Positions 33,782 through 44,600 of a DNA stretch of 64,000 bases are shown piece by piece; position 1 is the first letter of the stretch, and every line of letters starts with the position of its first letter. The notes under the pieces are model-generated. The model saw only the letters and a list, made by a program, of their open reading frames with translations, ran no database searches and was not told the DNA's origin. This DNA comes from Desmodesmus armatus. Its lineage: Eukaryota > Chlorophyta > Chlorophyceae > Sphaeropleales > Scenedesmaceae. The stretch is taken from NCBI GenBank assembly GCA_007449985.2, contig VIIQ02000098.1, positions 186,001-250,000 on the forward strand, in the 5' to 3' direction. The position numbers were made by a program, and so were the translations under genes.

Positions 33782-33889
33782 GAGTCTGCATCGCGGCGAA
33801 AACAATCACACTCAGCGAACGCGTGCAACTGAACTGTCTGCACATAAGTTTCTGTCGCTCGCATTACGTGTGGTGCAATTCCAGTAGGC

Positions 33890-36203
33890 ATGGGTCGCAT
33901 CCTGGCTGTGTTGTGTATCAGCTTCCTTGCTGCTGCTTCTGCAGCTTCTGCTCGCACACTGCAGCAGGAGGCCGATGGCACTGCACCCACAAAACCTCTT
34001 TCTGACCTGGCAGCGGCAATCGAGGCTGCGCAGACCACTGCCAATGTGTCTCTGTTTGTCTGGACCTTTGAGGCAGCAAGTAAGGGTACCTACCTCGCAC
34101 GTGCCAGCCAGTGGCTTCATCAATCTTCCCATGCAGCCACTGGGCTTGGAGTCGCAGTGCTGCTGTGAAGCTGATACCGTTGCAACAAACATACAATTTC
34201 TTACACGGCGTGCAGCAGCTGCATGTGCAAGTGCATCACAGATTGGTGCCTGCATCATGTCCAATGAAAACGTTTTGCTGCTCTGCCGCTCTGCTGCTAT
34301 CTGGATCTTCCTGCAACAGATCTTGCCACCATCATTGAGAATGAGACACTTGTAGAGGCCTACACCATCCTCGCCCCTACAAACGAGGCCATCATAGCAG
34401 CTCTGCCCTTGTTCAACCTCACAGTTGACCAGCTCAGAGCAGGCGCAGATGCGAACAGGGCTTCAACTATTCTTGCCACCCTCCTGAACTACCACATCAT
34501 GCCTGAAGGCGCATTCACCAAAGAGCAGCTCGCAGGCTATACCTCCCTCACCCCTGCTTTGACGCTCTTTGGCGGCTTTCCAACAGCAGGCAACCTGACC
34601 ATCACCGCCCCTGAAGCTGCAAGCGGTGACGTGATAATTTCAGGCGCCGGTGACAGCAATGCCACAGTGGTGGTGCCTGACATCCAGCCACCTGGTCAGA
34701 CTCCCCCGAGGAGGCTAGGCAGGAGAGGCAAGGACTCTAAGTCGGGCAAGAGCTTCATCGTGCACATCGTTGATGGTGTCCTGCTGCCACCAGCAGAGGT
34801 CCTGGCCAATGCCACCACACTCGATGCAGGCAATGCCACCGTGGTGACCACCCTGCCCGGCACCGCTGCCCTCGCCCCTGGTGCAGGACCTGAGGACAAC
34901 ACCACCTTGGCTGATGCAGGCAAAGCTGAAGGGAACACCACCACACCTGCTGCAGGGGATGGCACCATGGCTGCTGCAGACAATGGCACTGGCACCAATG
35001 CAACCACTCCTGCTGAAGGCACACCCATTGGGATTGTGGTTCCTGCGGCTGCAGCCAATGTCTCCGCCCCTGTGCTTGCAGAGAGCATCGCCAACGGTAC
35101 TGTTGTGCCTGTGCTGGGAGGCAATATCCCCAATATTACTGGGTCACCAGCGCCGGCTACTGACGGTTTCGTTGATGGTGTGCTGCTGCCTCCAGCAGAG
35201 GTCCTGGCCAATGGCACCACACTCGATGCAGACAATGCAACCACACTGCCCGGCAACGCCACCCTCGCCCCTGATGCTGGACCTGAGGACAACACCACTG
35301 TGGCTGATGCAGGCCCTGCATTGAATGCAACCGCACTGCCCGGCAACGCCAGCCTCGCCCCCGACGCGCCCTTGAAACCTCTGTCTGAATTGGCAGCGGC
35401 GATCGAGGCTGCACAGACTACTGCCAACGTGTCTCTGGCTGTCTGGACCTTTGTGGCAGCAGGTAAGGGTACCTAGCACAGAACTGGTCTTATCAATCGT
35501 CCCATGCAGCCACAGGGCCTCGACTCGCAGCTGCGGTCTGCAGTGTTGTACTGGCTGCATAGTATGCAGGTGCTGACCGTTGGGCACAGCTGTCTTGCGT
35601 GCAGCAGGTGCAAGTGCATTGCACATTGGTGCCTGCATCATGTCCACGATTGGTGTGTTGCTGCTCTGCTGCCATCTGGATCTTCCTGCAACAGATCTTG
35701 CCACCATCATCGAGAATGAGACATTTGTGGAGGCCTACACCATCCTCGCCCCTACAAACGAGGCCATCATAGCAGCTCTGCCCTTGTTCAATCTCACAGT
35801 GGACCAGATCCGATCTCTGAGAGAAGGTGGGGATGTGACAAGGGCTTCATCTATTCTTGCCACCCTCCTGAACTACCACATCTTGCCTGAAGGCGCATTC
35901 ACCAAAAAAGAGCTTGCAGGCTTCACAAGCCTCACCCCCGCTTTGACGCTCTTTGGCGGGTTCCCAACAGCAGGCAACCTGACCATATCCGCCCCTGAAG
36001 CTGCAAGCGGCAACGTGACAATTGCAGGCGCTGGCAACAGCAAGGCCACAGTGGTGGTGCCTGACATCCAGCCACCTGGTCAGACTTCTTCTATGAGGCT
36101 GGGCAGGAGAGGCAAGGACTCAGGCAAGAGCTTTGTAGTGCACATCGTTGATGGCGTCCTGCTGCCACCAGCTGACATCATTGCCAGATTCACCACCAAG
36201 TAG
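33890..36203 (+). CDS. Secreted two-domain fasciclin protein (FAS1 gene 5), internally duplicated
   Basis: Exons are 33890-34079, 34320-35462 and 35695-36203, both junctions phase 1, giving 613 residues. A signal peptide covers about 1-21 (MGRILAVLCISFLAAASAAS). It has two full FAS1 domains, each starting in one exon (PLSxLAAAIEAAQTTANVSL) and continuing in the next (LATIIENETxVEAYTILAPT). Both carry Tyr-His (LLNYHIxPEGAFTK), a basic RRLGRRGKDS or MRLGRRGKDS patch and the H2 motif VHIVDGVLLPPA. The domains are joined by an Asn/Thr/Ala/Pro-rich linker that repeats VDGVLLPPAEVLAN. The protein ends soon after the second H2 motif (ADIIARFTTK), without the glycosylated tail of gene 4. The second domain and its intron arose by a 1.38-kb tandem duplication. 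It is probably a bivalent matrix adhesion protein. Confidence 0.9.
33996..36190 (+). repeat. Intragenic tandem duplication of FAS1 domain with its intron
   Basis: End of exon 1 (33996-34079), intron 1 (240 nt) and the first part of exon 2 match end of exon 2 (35379-35462), intron 2 (232 nt) and exon 3. The offset is about 1,375-1,383 nt. Both introns start GTAAGGGTACCTA and share CCCATGCAGCCAC and TCTGGATCTTCCTGCAACAG at the end. Confidence 0.85.
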
Positions 36204-38370
36204 ACAGGGTCAGGCAGCAGATGATCCGAGTCGGGGTGCTTTGGCACAGTCAATTGTGATGCCCTGCACCTGCTGCTGGCAGCTCCAAGATATGTCCAGC
36301 CCCCACTAGGCCTGGCAGGCCCATCAATACTTGCCCCCTACGACTTGTAGGGCCTGAAGCCCTTGAGTCATCAAGCTTGCTTGAGCTACCTTGAGGGCAG
36401 AGGTACAGCCTAGAAAGGACACAGTTGACTGTTGCTCGAGCTGTGTCTAAGCATTGTCTGAAGTGTTGCCGTCATCCTATCCTACAAGCTAGGAGGCGGA
36501 CAGGTCCTGGCGGCTTCTTTTTCAGCTGCTATGCAGTCATGCAGACACCATGTCCAGTGGTATTGTCGGATGTTTTTTTAGAGAAATATCCCTGTGTGTT
36601 GCATGCCGCAATGGTGTGACACCATCATGGTATGATTGTGATGCCAGCTTGGCTGGCGCTGTTGTACATGTGGGCTAGACTGGAGGGGCAGCCAGTTGCC
36701 CAGCAGTGCTGTGACAGTGACAGGTGCTGCTCAATCACCTGTATGAGGCACACCACTCGCAGTGCCTCTCTGCAGTGGATGTCTTGAAAGTCTCTGCATA
36801 CCTTTGCAGATCTGCTGCATGTCACATGTCAAACGTTTTGCACTTCAAGTGTTGAGCACAGGGTGCTTCCAGTCAATAGGCTGCACCCTACAGTCAAATG
36901 GAAGTTGACTGTGACCAGTGCAGCAGGACGGATTCCACACAGTGTGTATATGCACTTGGCAAGTGGCCTTTTTGTTGACTGGGCAATGCTTCCTGCCCTG
37001 CATTGTCATGCCATGTCACATACATACCTGAGCATACCAACTGTTGTAACCGTGCAGCAAAAAGCACAATTGAGAGACGCGAGACCTCTTCACGTTCAAG
37101 TCCGCCGCTGACTTGACTGAGTCAAGGATCACAGCAGCAACCTTGCCTGCCAGGCCCGGGCCAGGCAGCACTGATTGGCTAGGGTCTGTCAAGGCACTGA
37201 TGCTGCAACAGGCGCAACCATAAATGAACTTTCCTGAGTGACTCCCTTTGCCTGGCGGATGGCAGTAATCAAAGCAGTTAAATACATCATAATGGCCTGA
37301 AATGCAGGTCAACCCCCACGTCCAGCGGTCATAGACATCATGAGCCTGCTACTGCCAGGGCGCAAATGCGCACTTTGTGGGCCACAAGCATCGTTGGCTT
37401 GCCCAGCTGACAACAGCAATCGGTCAGAATTGCAAAGGCAGCTGTTACACTGTGCAGCTGCCATCTGCAACAATTGCTAGCTTGACAATCCACACTGCAT
37501 TCACACTGCATTACTACGCCTTGCAGCTACACTATAGCACAGCCAAGGATGGGTGCGTTGAAGGCGGTGCGACACCACAGAGGATATCAGGTCCAGAGTG
37601 CCACGGCACAGACGCTATCGATATATTGAACTTAGGGGTCGAGCACTTCTTGTTCCTGGCGCAACAGCAGTGGCACCGCCTGCAAGAGAGCACAGAGACA
37701 AGCATGCATGCAATTGAAGCAGCAGCAGGCCCTAGCTAATCTGTAGCGGCACCTGTCGATGCCACGGACATGGACTTCCTGACTGTAGAACAGTTAGGAA
37801 CCAAGTGGCGTGCCACAAAAATGGTGGTGTGTTCCATGTGCTCAACTTGAAGGTCCTGTCCTGGCTGTGTGGCAGGCTGAGACACAAAGAACACTGAACA
37901 CAGAGGAAGCCCAAAAGCAGAGGCTGGGGAGTTTGCCGATCTGTTGTGTTTGCATTGCAATATTGAGTCGTCGCGTGTGGCGTGGGGCCACCTGACGATA
38001 CGAGCAACGCCACTATTACATTCTAAAAAGTAAGCTTATAAGAAGGAAAGTAGATGTCCGGGCTACGCCCGCAACAACGCAACTGCCTTCGGTCGCGACG
38101 CCGATGGCGCGCTCAGCTGCAGTAGCTCAGCTAGGCTGCCGATGCGGCCCCAGATGTGGCAAATAGCATGATGTGAGCTGCTATTTAACCAGCATCACCT
38201 TGGATTACCGTGGACCCTCCACTGGCCGGACCCTCCACTGGCATTCCTGCCCCTCGGAGATGGTTTGTAACGGTTTCTTCACCGCACAAGTACGCTGCAA
38301 AGCACAATACTGCCACCAAAATACATGCTTCTTGCAGGATCTTCGCCCAAGAAAAAACGAAAAGGCAGCT
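36204..38370. other. Intergenic region with FAS1-6 promoter
   Basis: No gene is supported. A minus-strand frame at 37016-37312 contains a protein-like stretch (ALTDPSQSVLPGPGLAGKVA), but no complete exon could be built. A TATTTAA element at 38182-38188 and the shared upstream block at 38211-38247 lie ahead of gene 6. Confidence 0.45.
38211..38247 (+). promoter_or_regulatory. Shared FAS1 upstream block, tandem copy at gene 6
   Basis: GGACCCTCCACTGGC occurs twice in a row (38212-38226 and 38228-38242); the second copy runs on into ATTCC as in gene 5. The distance to the ATG at 38371 is about 143 nt from the second copy. A TATTTAA lies about 30 nt upstream, so the block may fall at the transcription start or in the 5' UTR. 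Confidence 0.6.
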
Positions 38371-39288
38371 ATGGCTCGTGTGCTGGCTTTGTCATGCATC
38401 TGCTTCCTCCTTGCTGCAACTGCTGCTTCTGCTCGCTCATTGCAGCAGGCTCCAGCTCCTGCTGCAGCTGCTGCCACAGCCGCAGGCGTCCCTAGCTTGG
38501 CAGCAGCGGTCAAGGCAGCAGGAGTCAAGCCCAACGTCTCTCTGTTTGTAGATGCCTTCGACCAAGCAGGTAAGAGCAGCACTGCTGCACATGCAGCATG
38601 CCCTGATGCACAGGCGCAGTTCACCTGCCAGCCACACAATTATGCTAGGCTAGCAGCATCTGTTAATCATAAAAAAGGGTGAAGGCTTCGCCCTTGTTTG
38701 CTGTAGGGACTGTTTGCAGCTGCCTGCAGTAGCGCGGTCACAGACCCATGGAAGTGCTTGAGCAGATCCAAAGTACTCCTTCAAGAAGTATCCTCACACG
38801 GTGTTTCTGTTGCTGCAGGCATTGTCCGCTCAGTCTCCAACATCACCGCCCTGTGGACCCTCCTAATCCCCACCAACGAGGCAGTCATCACTGCCCTTCC
38901 CCTGCTGAACATCACCTTGGAGGACTATGCCTCTGGGCAGATGACAAAACAAGAGCAGGCCAGGGTGTCCGCCATCGTTGGCAACATCATCGAGTTTCAC
39001 ATCCTTCCCGAGGGCGCATTCACTGCCGAAAACCTCGGCATTGCAGATGGGTTGGCCCTCACCCCACTGCTCACACTGAAGAGCCGCATTGCTGGGGATT
39101 TGATGGTCGCTGCTCCTGCTGGCGGTAATGTCACCTTCACAAGTGATAGGGTGCTGGCGAACGGACGCAACAGCACAGCGACTGTCATCGCACCTGACGT
39201 CAAAGCCGGCAATGGCATCCTGCATGTGATCGATGCAGTGCTGATCCCTCCTGTTGGTGCAGCAACTAATGTTACTGTTGGGGCATGA
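38371..39288 (+). CDS. Secreted fasciclin-domain (FAS1) protein 6, two exons
   Basis: Exons are 38371-38569 and 38819-39288 with a phase-1 junction, giving 222 residues. A signal peptide covers about 1-21 (MARVLALSCICFLLAATAAS), followed by a short Ala/Pro spacer (APAPAAAAATAAG). One FAS1 domain: SLAAAVKAAGVKPNVSLFVD, ALWTLLIPTNEAV (H1), and ILHVIDAVLIPP (H2). The Tyr of the usual Tyr-His pair is Phe here (IIEFHILPEGAF), a conservative change. It lacks the glycosylated tail and the basic RRLG patch of genes 4 and 5. It ends at VGAATNVTVGA without a GPI signal. The signal peptide, intron position and promoter block tie it to genes 4 and 5. A TGTAA follows at 39621-39625. Confidence 0.88.
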
Positions 39289-40474
39289 GACATTCCTCAG
39301 GCTGGTGTGCAGCACACGCCATCTTCAAGATGTGGTTTGCAGCTTACTGATGATTATCTTGAGGCCCACATGGCCCGTGTACAGTGTAGCATAGTTTGAA
39401 CCTGGGCCTCATGATGTTTTGAATTGCGTCATAAGTTAGGCCTAGTGGGCAACAAGCGGCATGCCTTACAACTTGTTGAACCTGTGCAATGCTGTGCAGC
39501 ATGCTGGTTGGGCATGTGTTGCTGCATGCATGCGTTGTTGTTTGCATGGTTTTGCACAGTGAGTGCAGTTTGATAACACTGTCAGTATTCTGCGCATTCC
39601 GGGTGGAAGGCCTGTCAGGATGTAACAGCCCAGTGGTTGAGTGCTACACGAAACTGTGGGACCAACAGGTGCGGTGGGACCATTCCCTGGGGGCCAGATG
39701 AGACACACAAGCCAAAGTTTGCTGTATGACGGGGGTGGTGGTGCATGTAGTATGTCTGCACTATGTTCAGGAACAGCTGCCCTGGGTTGCCAAAAGATGA
39801 CTAAGGTTTGGCTGCTGTGCTGTGCTGTGCTGTGCTGTGCTGACACTGAAAGCTTCACTGAACCACACACCCCCGTCAGTCAATGCAGCATGATCATGAT
39901 GGCGCCTCTCAGCTTCATAATCAAGAGTCTGCACAGTTACCAACAGCTATGACCCTTCAGCAAACTTGCAATGCGTACTTATCACATGAACAGTGCTGCC
40001 ATGACGTAACTGATGAAACACTTGTGCACTGCAGCGAGTGCGCCAGCAGAAACAGACCAAACCCTACTTGCACAAACATCACTCAAAGCAACAGTGCTGC
40101 ATGATCACGCTCGACAGCTTGGTTGATTCGCAGCCAAGTCAACTTCTGCCCCAAACAATACACTGCTGTGCACATAGCAGCTTGAAACTGCTGACAGCGG
40201 TTATTCTCCACCTGGGCACCCTGTGAGGGCGGCTACATTGAGTACGCAGATGCGCAACCCCAAAGCACCCAAGTCAAGAGCAGGCATGAGTGACCTGCTG
40301 CATGCTGCCAGTGGCAGCGACTCAACAATGCTTAAGTATGCTTGCTCATGTACATGAGGGAATCGCAAGCATCCATGTCAACCGCCAACATGGAATACCC
40401 TTGTGCCACCACGATGCATGCATCATGCACATGATGCTTTCAGCGAGGCGTCTGGCAAACAACATCCTCAGCTC
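39289..40474. other. Intergenic region between convergent genes
   Basis: The FAS1 gene 6 polyadenylation candidate TGTAA is at 39621-39625. A GCTGT pentanucleotide repeat lies at 39814-39841. No gene is seen. Confidence 0.5.
39814..39841. repeat. GCTGT pentanucleotide repeat
   Basis: Five to six perfect units of GCTGT in a row, in the intergenic region behind FAS1 gene 6. Confidence 0.85.
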
Positions 40475-41029
40475 TTAGTGCTGGCGACGCCTGCGGCGGT
40501 CGCACCACACTGGCAGCCTGTCCTCAGCATCATCAAGAACAGCGCAGACGTGCTTGATTAGCGCCTCCCTTGTAGACTCTGCGCCACCTGGCAGGTCATT
40601 GTCGTCATCGTCCTGCAGCCAATGTTAAAAGTACAGCACTGAGCTTCAAGCTGGTCGCCCGCCATGGGAAGCGGGCTGCAAATTGATTGCATATGCATTC
40701 ACAGCAAGCCCCATGCATCACTTTTGCCGAATGACCGAGGGCCCAGGTGACACTGAGGCTGGTGCACCTGGGGCCCAGGATGACGGGACCACACGTACAT
40801 GTACGGGCAGCACTAGCACACCGCAGGCAAAGCAGAAGACACAAAACCCCCGGCTTACTTGTTGCAGCTTGCGGGTGGCGACAGCAGCAGCACGGACGTT
40901 CCGGAGTACGCGACGACCAAGGCTGACTGGCGCGACACCAGCTGCATCAGGAGCTGCCTGCGGTGAAACAGCCATGTCCACTGCAAGTGCTGCAATCAGC
41001 AGAACGACGAGCAACTTTGTGGCGCCCAT
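40475..41029 (-). CDS. Small secreted protein or peptide precursor, unknown, two exons
   Basis: Exons are 41029-40859 and 40612-40475 with a phase-0 junction (donor GTAAGC, acceptor CTGCAG), giving 102 residues. Residues 1-22 form a signal peptide (MGATKLLVVLLIAALAVDMA). The mature part has three contrasting blocks: a basic stretch with RR and RK pairs (VSLGRRVLRNVRAAAVATRK), an acidic run (DDDDND) that opens exon 2, and a C-terminal RRRRRQH. There are two cysteines, one near each end of the 45-residue second exon part (HVCAVL and WCDRR), which could pair. Dibasic sites next to a signal peptide fit a processed peptide precursor, but a small wall or lumenal protein is equally possible. I recognise no family. 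The model rests on splice phase and the clear signal peptide. Confidence 0.6.
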
Positions 41030-41661
41030 TCTTGCGCTTTGTATTGGATGAGGGTTGGTCGAAATGCGTCAGAGGTCAATAAGTCAAGGGTCTAATACAT
41101 CACTTATTGAACATTGTGCTGGTTTATGTGTTGTGTACTCTCCTAACAGTCACGTTCATCTGATTACGCACTGCCACGCAGACGTGTCGACGACAGGGTC
41201 GCGGCCGGTTGGACTTTCAGCAAAGCACAGCAATGCGACATTTAGCACTTTTCAACCTCAAAGAGCGTTACTGCAACACGGCATGTGTGTGCATCGACCC
41301 ACAGCCATGAAACCAGGGGTGCCAGTGCTGACGTAAAAGCCACTGCAAAGCAGCAAGGGGAGGGCAACCAGGGTCCCCGCAAACATGCACCAGCATGTGG
41401 CTGAAGGTCAAATACCAAGCATCATTCCAGGCACAGCGATTGCCTGAAGATCTTGGCACCTATATAGGTGCAGCATACTTGCTGCAGCACAACATGCCTA
41501 TGGCCGGCCTTGGCCTGCGTCAATGGATGAGTCAGCAGTGTAGATTGCCAAGTTGCAGGCGCAGTGCACATACCAGAACAGTTGACAACAAACCAACAAA
41601 ACAAAATGATGCGTGTGCAACACCCTAACCAGTCACTACACCATGTGTCAGCATCGCCGAT
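41030..41661. other. Intergenic region between two minus-strand genes
   Basis: This is the 3' flank of the giant coiled-coil gene and the promoter side of the small secreted gene. No gene or clear TGTAA on the minus strand was found. Confidence 0.45.
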
Positions 41662-44600
41662 TCACAACCCGCCAAAGCCAGCTGGCGAACCAGCCCCAGA
41701 GCCTGCACCCCAGCTGCGCCGCAAAGCAGCCACCCCACCAGGTGCCCCTGCACTGCAGCTGCTGCTGCCACCAGGCGAGTGCGCACTCAGCAGCCCTGTC
41801 CCCAGCCCTCCCACTGCTGACAGTTTGTTGGGGCTGTGGTACCCAGCACTGCCAGAATACGAGCCGATGCCGGCACCCACACCTCCACTCAAGATCCCCG
41901 CCCGCGGGCTGCCAGCATAAGCCTGCTGGTACGCATAGCCTGCTGCTGCACTGCCATATGCATCTGATGCTGCTAGCGCTGGACTTGCTGGCCTAGCTGC
42001 TCTGAGGCTGCCACTGGGGTTGCCTGAGCCTGTGGGGTAGCTGCTGTAGCTGGCAGCACTACCAGGCCTGTTGACAACTGCTCCGACAGCTGAAGGGCCA
42101 GCTGCTGAGCCATAAGAGGCAACTGAAGCCGGCCCAGAGGTGAGGCTGCCGGCCCCGTTGAAGGCCAGCTTTCGGCGCAGTGCGTCTGCTGTGCGGCCCT
42201 TCTCTGCTGCCTCCTCTTCTAGCCGCTTGCAGCGCTCCATCAGGGCCGCGATCTGCAGGCGCAGGAACGGCAAGTCAGGAACAAGCAATCCAGTTGCAGA
42301 GATGGGGTCAGCCGATTTTAACAACACACGAGAGTGTCAAGGTGTCAAGGGTAATGAGTGCAGACCCTGCAGAATGCTGCACGCTACACCTAGGGAAGCA
42401 GCGCAAAGGCACATGAGGGCCTGCTTGTGCTGGGCTGGCTGCACACTGGTGACCAGCCTCCTGGACCTCGGTAAGGTTGTCATGTTCGATAAGGATGCAC
42501 ACGGCCTGTTGCTGCAAGCGCTGTCAGGCACAACAAGAACAGCTCAAAATGCATCTGCTCACTGATGCAATTCAGCCACTGCCAGTGAGCGCCACTGAGG
42601 GTACCTCACCTGCGCATCCTTGCCCAGCCTCATGGCCTCCCATGCTTTGAGCATGTGGTTGAGCTCGCGCACCTCCTGACCCTTTTGCGCTGCAGCAGCC
42701 TGCAAAACAGCCCAGCGCAAGTGCACAGCACATGCAAGGGCAGTGGGCCACACACCCGATGTGTGCTACAGCGCGCAAGGCACCGTGAAGCTCATGACAA
42801 AGCACCTTGTCAAAATTCAGGGTTCTGTGCAGCGTTGCTGCTGCGTCTGCACAGCAATGCAACACCCACCTGTGCCACGGACAGCTGCTGCTGCACGCGC
42901 TCCAGCTCTGCAGCAGCGACTTCCAGGCTGGCCAGGGCCTCCTGCCGCTGCACTGCTGCTTCAGCCTGTGCTCGGGCAGCACCATCAGCGGCAGCCTGAA
43001 GGCATGGCATACATACACAAACAAACTCAGTTGCGGGATTGTACAAGGACTTTGTGACGTGCTGGCAATTCCACCTCTGTGCAGATAGACAGACAGACAC
43101 AGACGCACATATCATGCAAGAGCACGAAGCCCAGACAAGTCACAAGCAACAGCCCCAACCCGTGCATGGGACTGCACACACAGCAGCTGCGATAGCGCAA
43201 GATAGCGGGCTGCTGCTAGGATGGCACGCCGATGTCCGGCGGTCACACCAGGCCCCGCACCTGCAGTGTGGCCAGGCGCTGTGAGTTAGCTGTGCCCTTG
43301 TCCATTGCCTGTGCCAGCTGCAGCTCCAGCTCGCTCATGCGGGCATGGGAGGCATCCAGCTCAGCAGCCTTGGCAGACAGGCTGGCCTGCAGGAAACATG
43401 CAGCATGAATACTGACGCATGTGGCCCCATTGGCAGAATGCTGTTTCTCTGTAATCCCAATATGTGGATACGCAGCACGGATAGCACTCTGACAGGCTGG
43501 TCCACGGCATAAAGTCAGGGCAGGCGAGTGCCAATCAAAAAGGCGTCAGGTCACATGCACGCCCCAGATGACGTTGCTGTGCTGACCGGCTGTGCATGCA
43601 CCCTCTGCTTGCCCCTCTGCTCACCTGCAGCTCCTCCTGAGACAGCAGCTGCTCTTTCAGCCTGCCGTACTCACCAACCTGCATAGACGGCAGATATTGC
43701 ATGGGCGAGCATCCGCCGCAGCAGCACAGGGTGTATCACAGCACAGGTGGTGCGTGCTCAGACCTGTTGGCCGATGCATGCCAGCGTGTTGCTGTCGCGC
43801 CCCAACGAAAAGACATTGTTGCTGCCAGCCCAGCCCAGTGCCTACTCAAGCCAGCAGTAGCGTTGGACAGGGCCTGGTGCCGCCCTTCTAGCCCACCAGC
43901 AAACGGGAGGGCGGCTGGTACACAGCCGGCATTACCTGTCGGCTGATTTCTGCCTCGATGACGGCCTGCTGCGCCTGCCTGCTCTCCAGCTGCTCCCTCA
44001 GCAGCTTCAGCTCCTCATTGGCCTTGCCCAAAGCAGACTGCTGCGAGAATATCTTGTCAGACTGGGCCCTGCACACACCAACAAGCAGCTACAGCTGTTG
44101 GCTACATGCACTCTTGATGCACAGCCAGCCTGCAGCACATGCAGGTGGGGAGGCACCCTAAGCATAGCAGTCCCAAGCTTTACTGCCATGTCTTGGTGCA
44201 GCTGCAGGCGGCAACTGCGCGCAGCCAAAGTCACTGATGTCCATGGGCCTGCTTTCCACACCTGAGTGTTGCCTGCAGGTGCGCCACCTCCTCCTGCTTG
44301 CTGTTGAGCTGCACCTCCAGCTGTGCCGCAGTCGCTGCATGCGCTGCCGCCCCCCTCAGCTTGTGGCTCAACTCAGCAGCAACAAGGTCCACCAGGTCTG
44401 ACAGCACCTTGATGGCTGGTGTGCCCGTGCGAGTGGGTGACTCCGGCAGCATCAGTCCCGTGCCGCTGCTGTCTGTCGACACCAACAGCTGCCGCAGCAC
44501 GCCTACCAGACCCGCCACCTGCACCTCGAGCTGCGCAAGCTGCTGCCGTTCCACAGAAGCTGCGTTGGACGCCTGCAGCAGCATGCACCAGCGTAATGGA

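Larger units (their letters stand above)
31560..33889. other. Intergenic region with a possible retroelement scar and the FAS1-5 promoter
   Basis: No intact gene is seen. A hairpin lies at 32132-32156. A minus-strand open stretch at 32477-32779 has an ETHEHI..C motif. A CATAAAA element at 33554-33560 and the shared FAS1 upstream block at 33743-33781 belong to gene 5. Confidence 0.5.
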
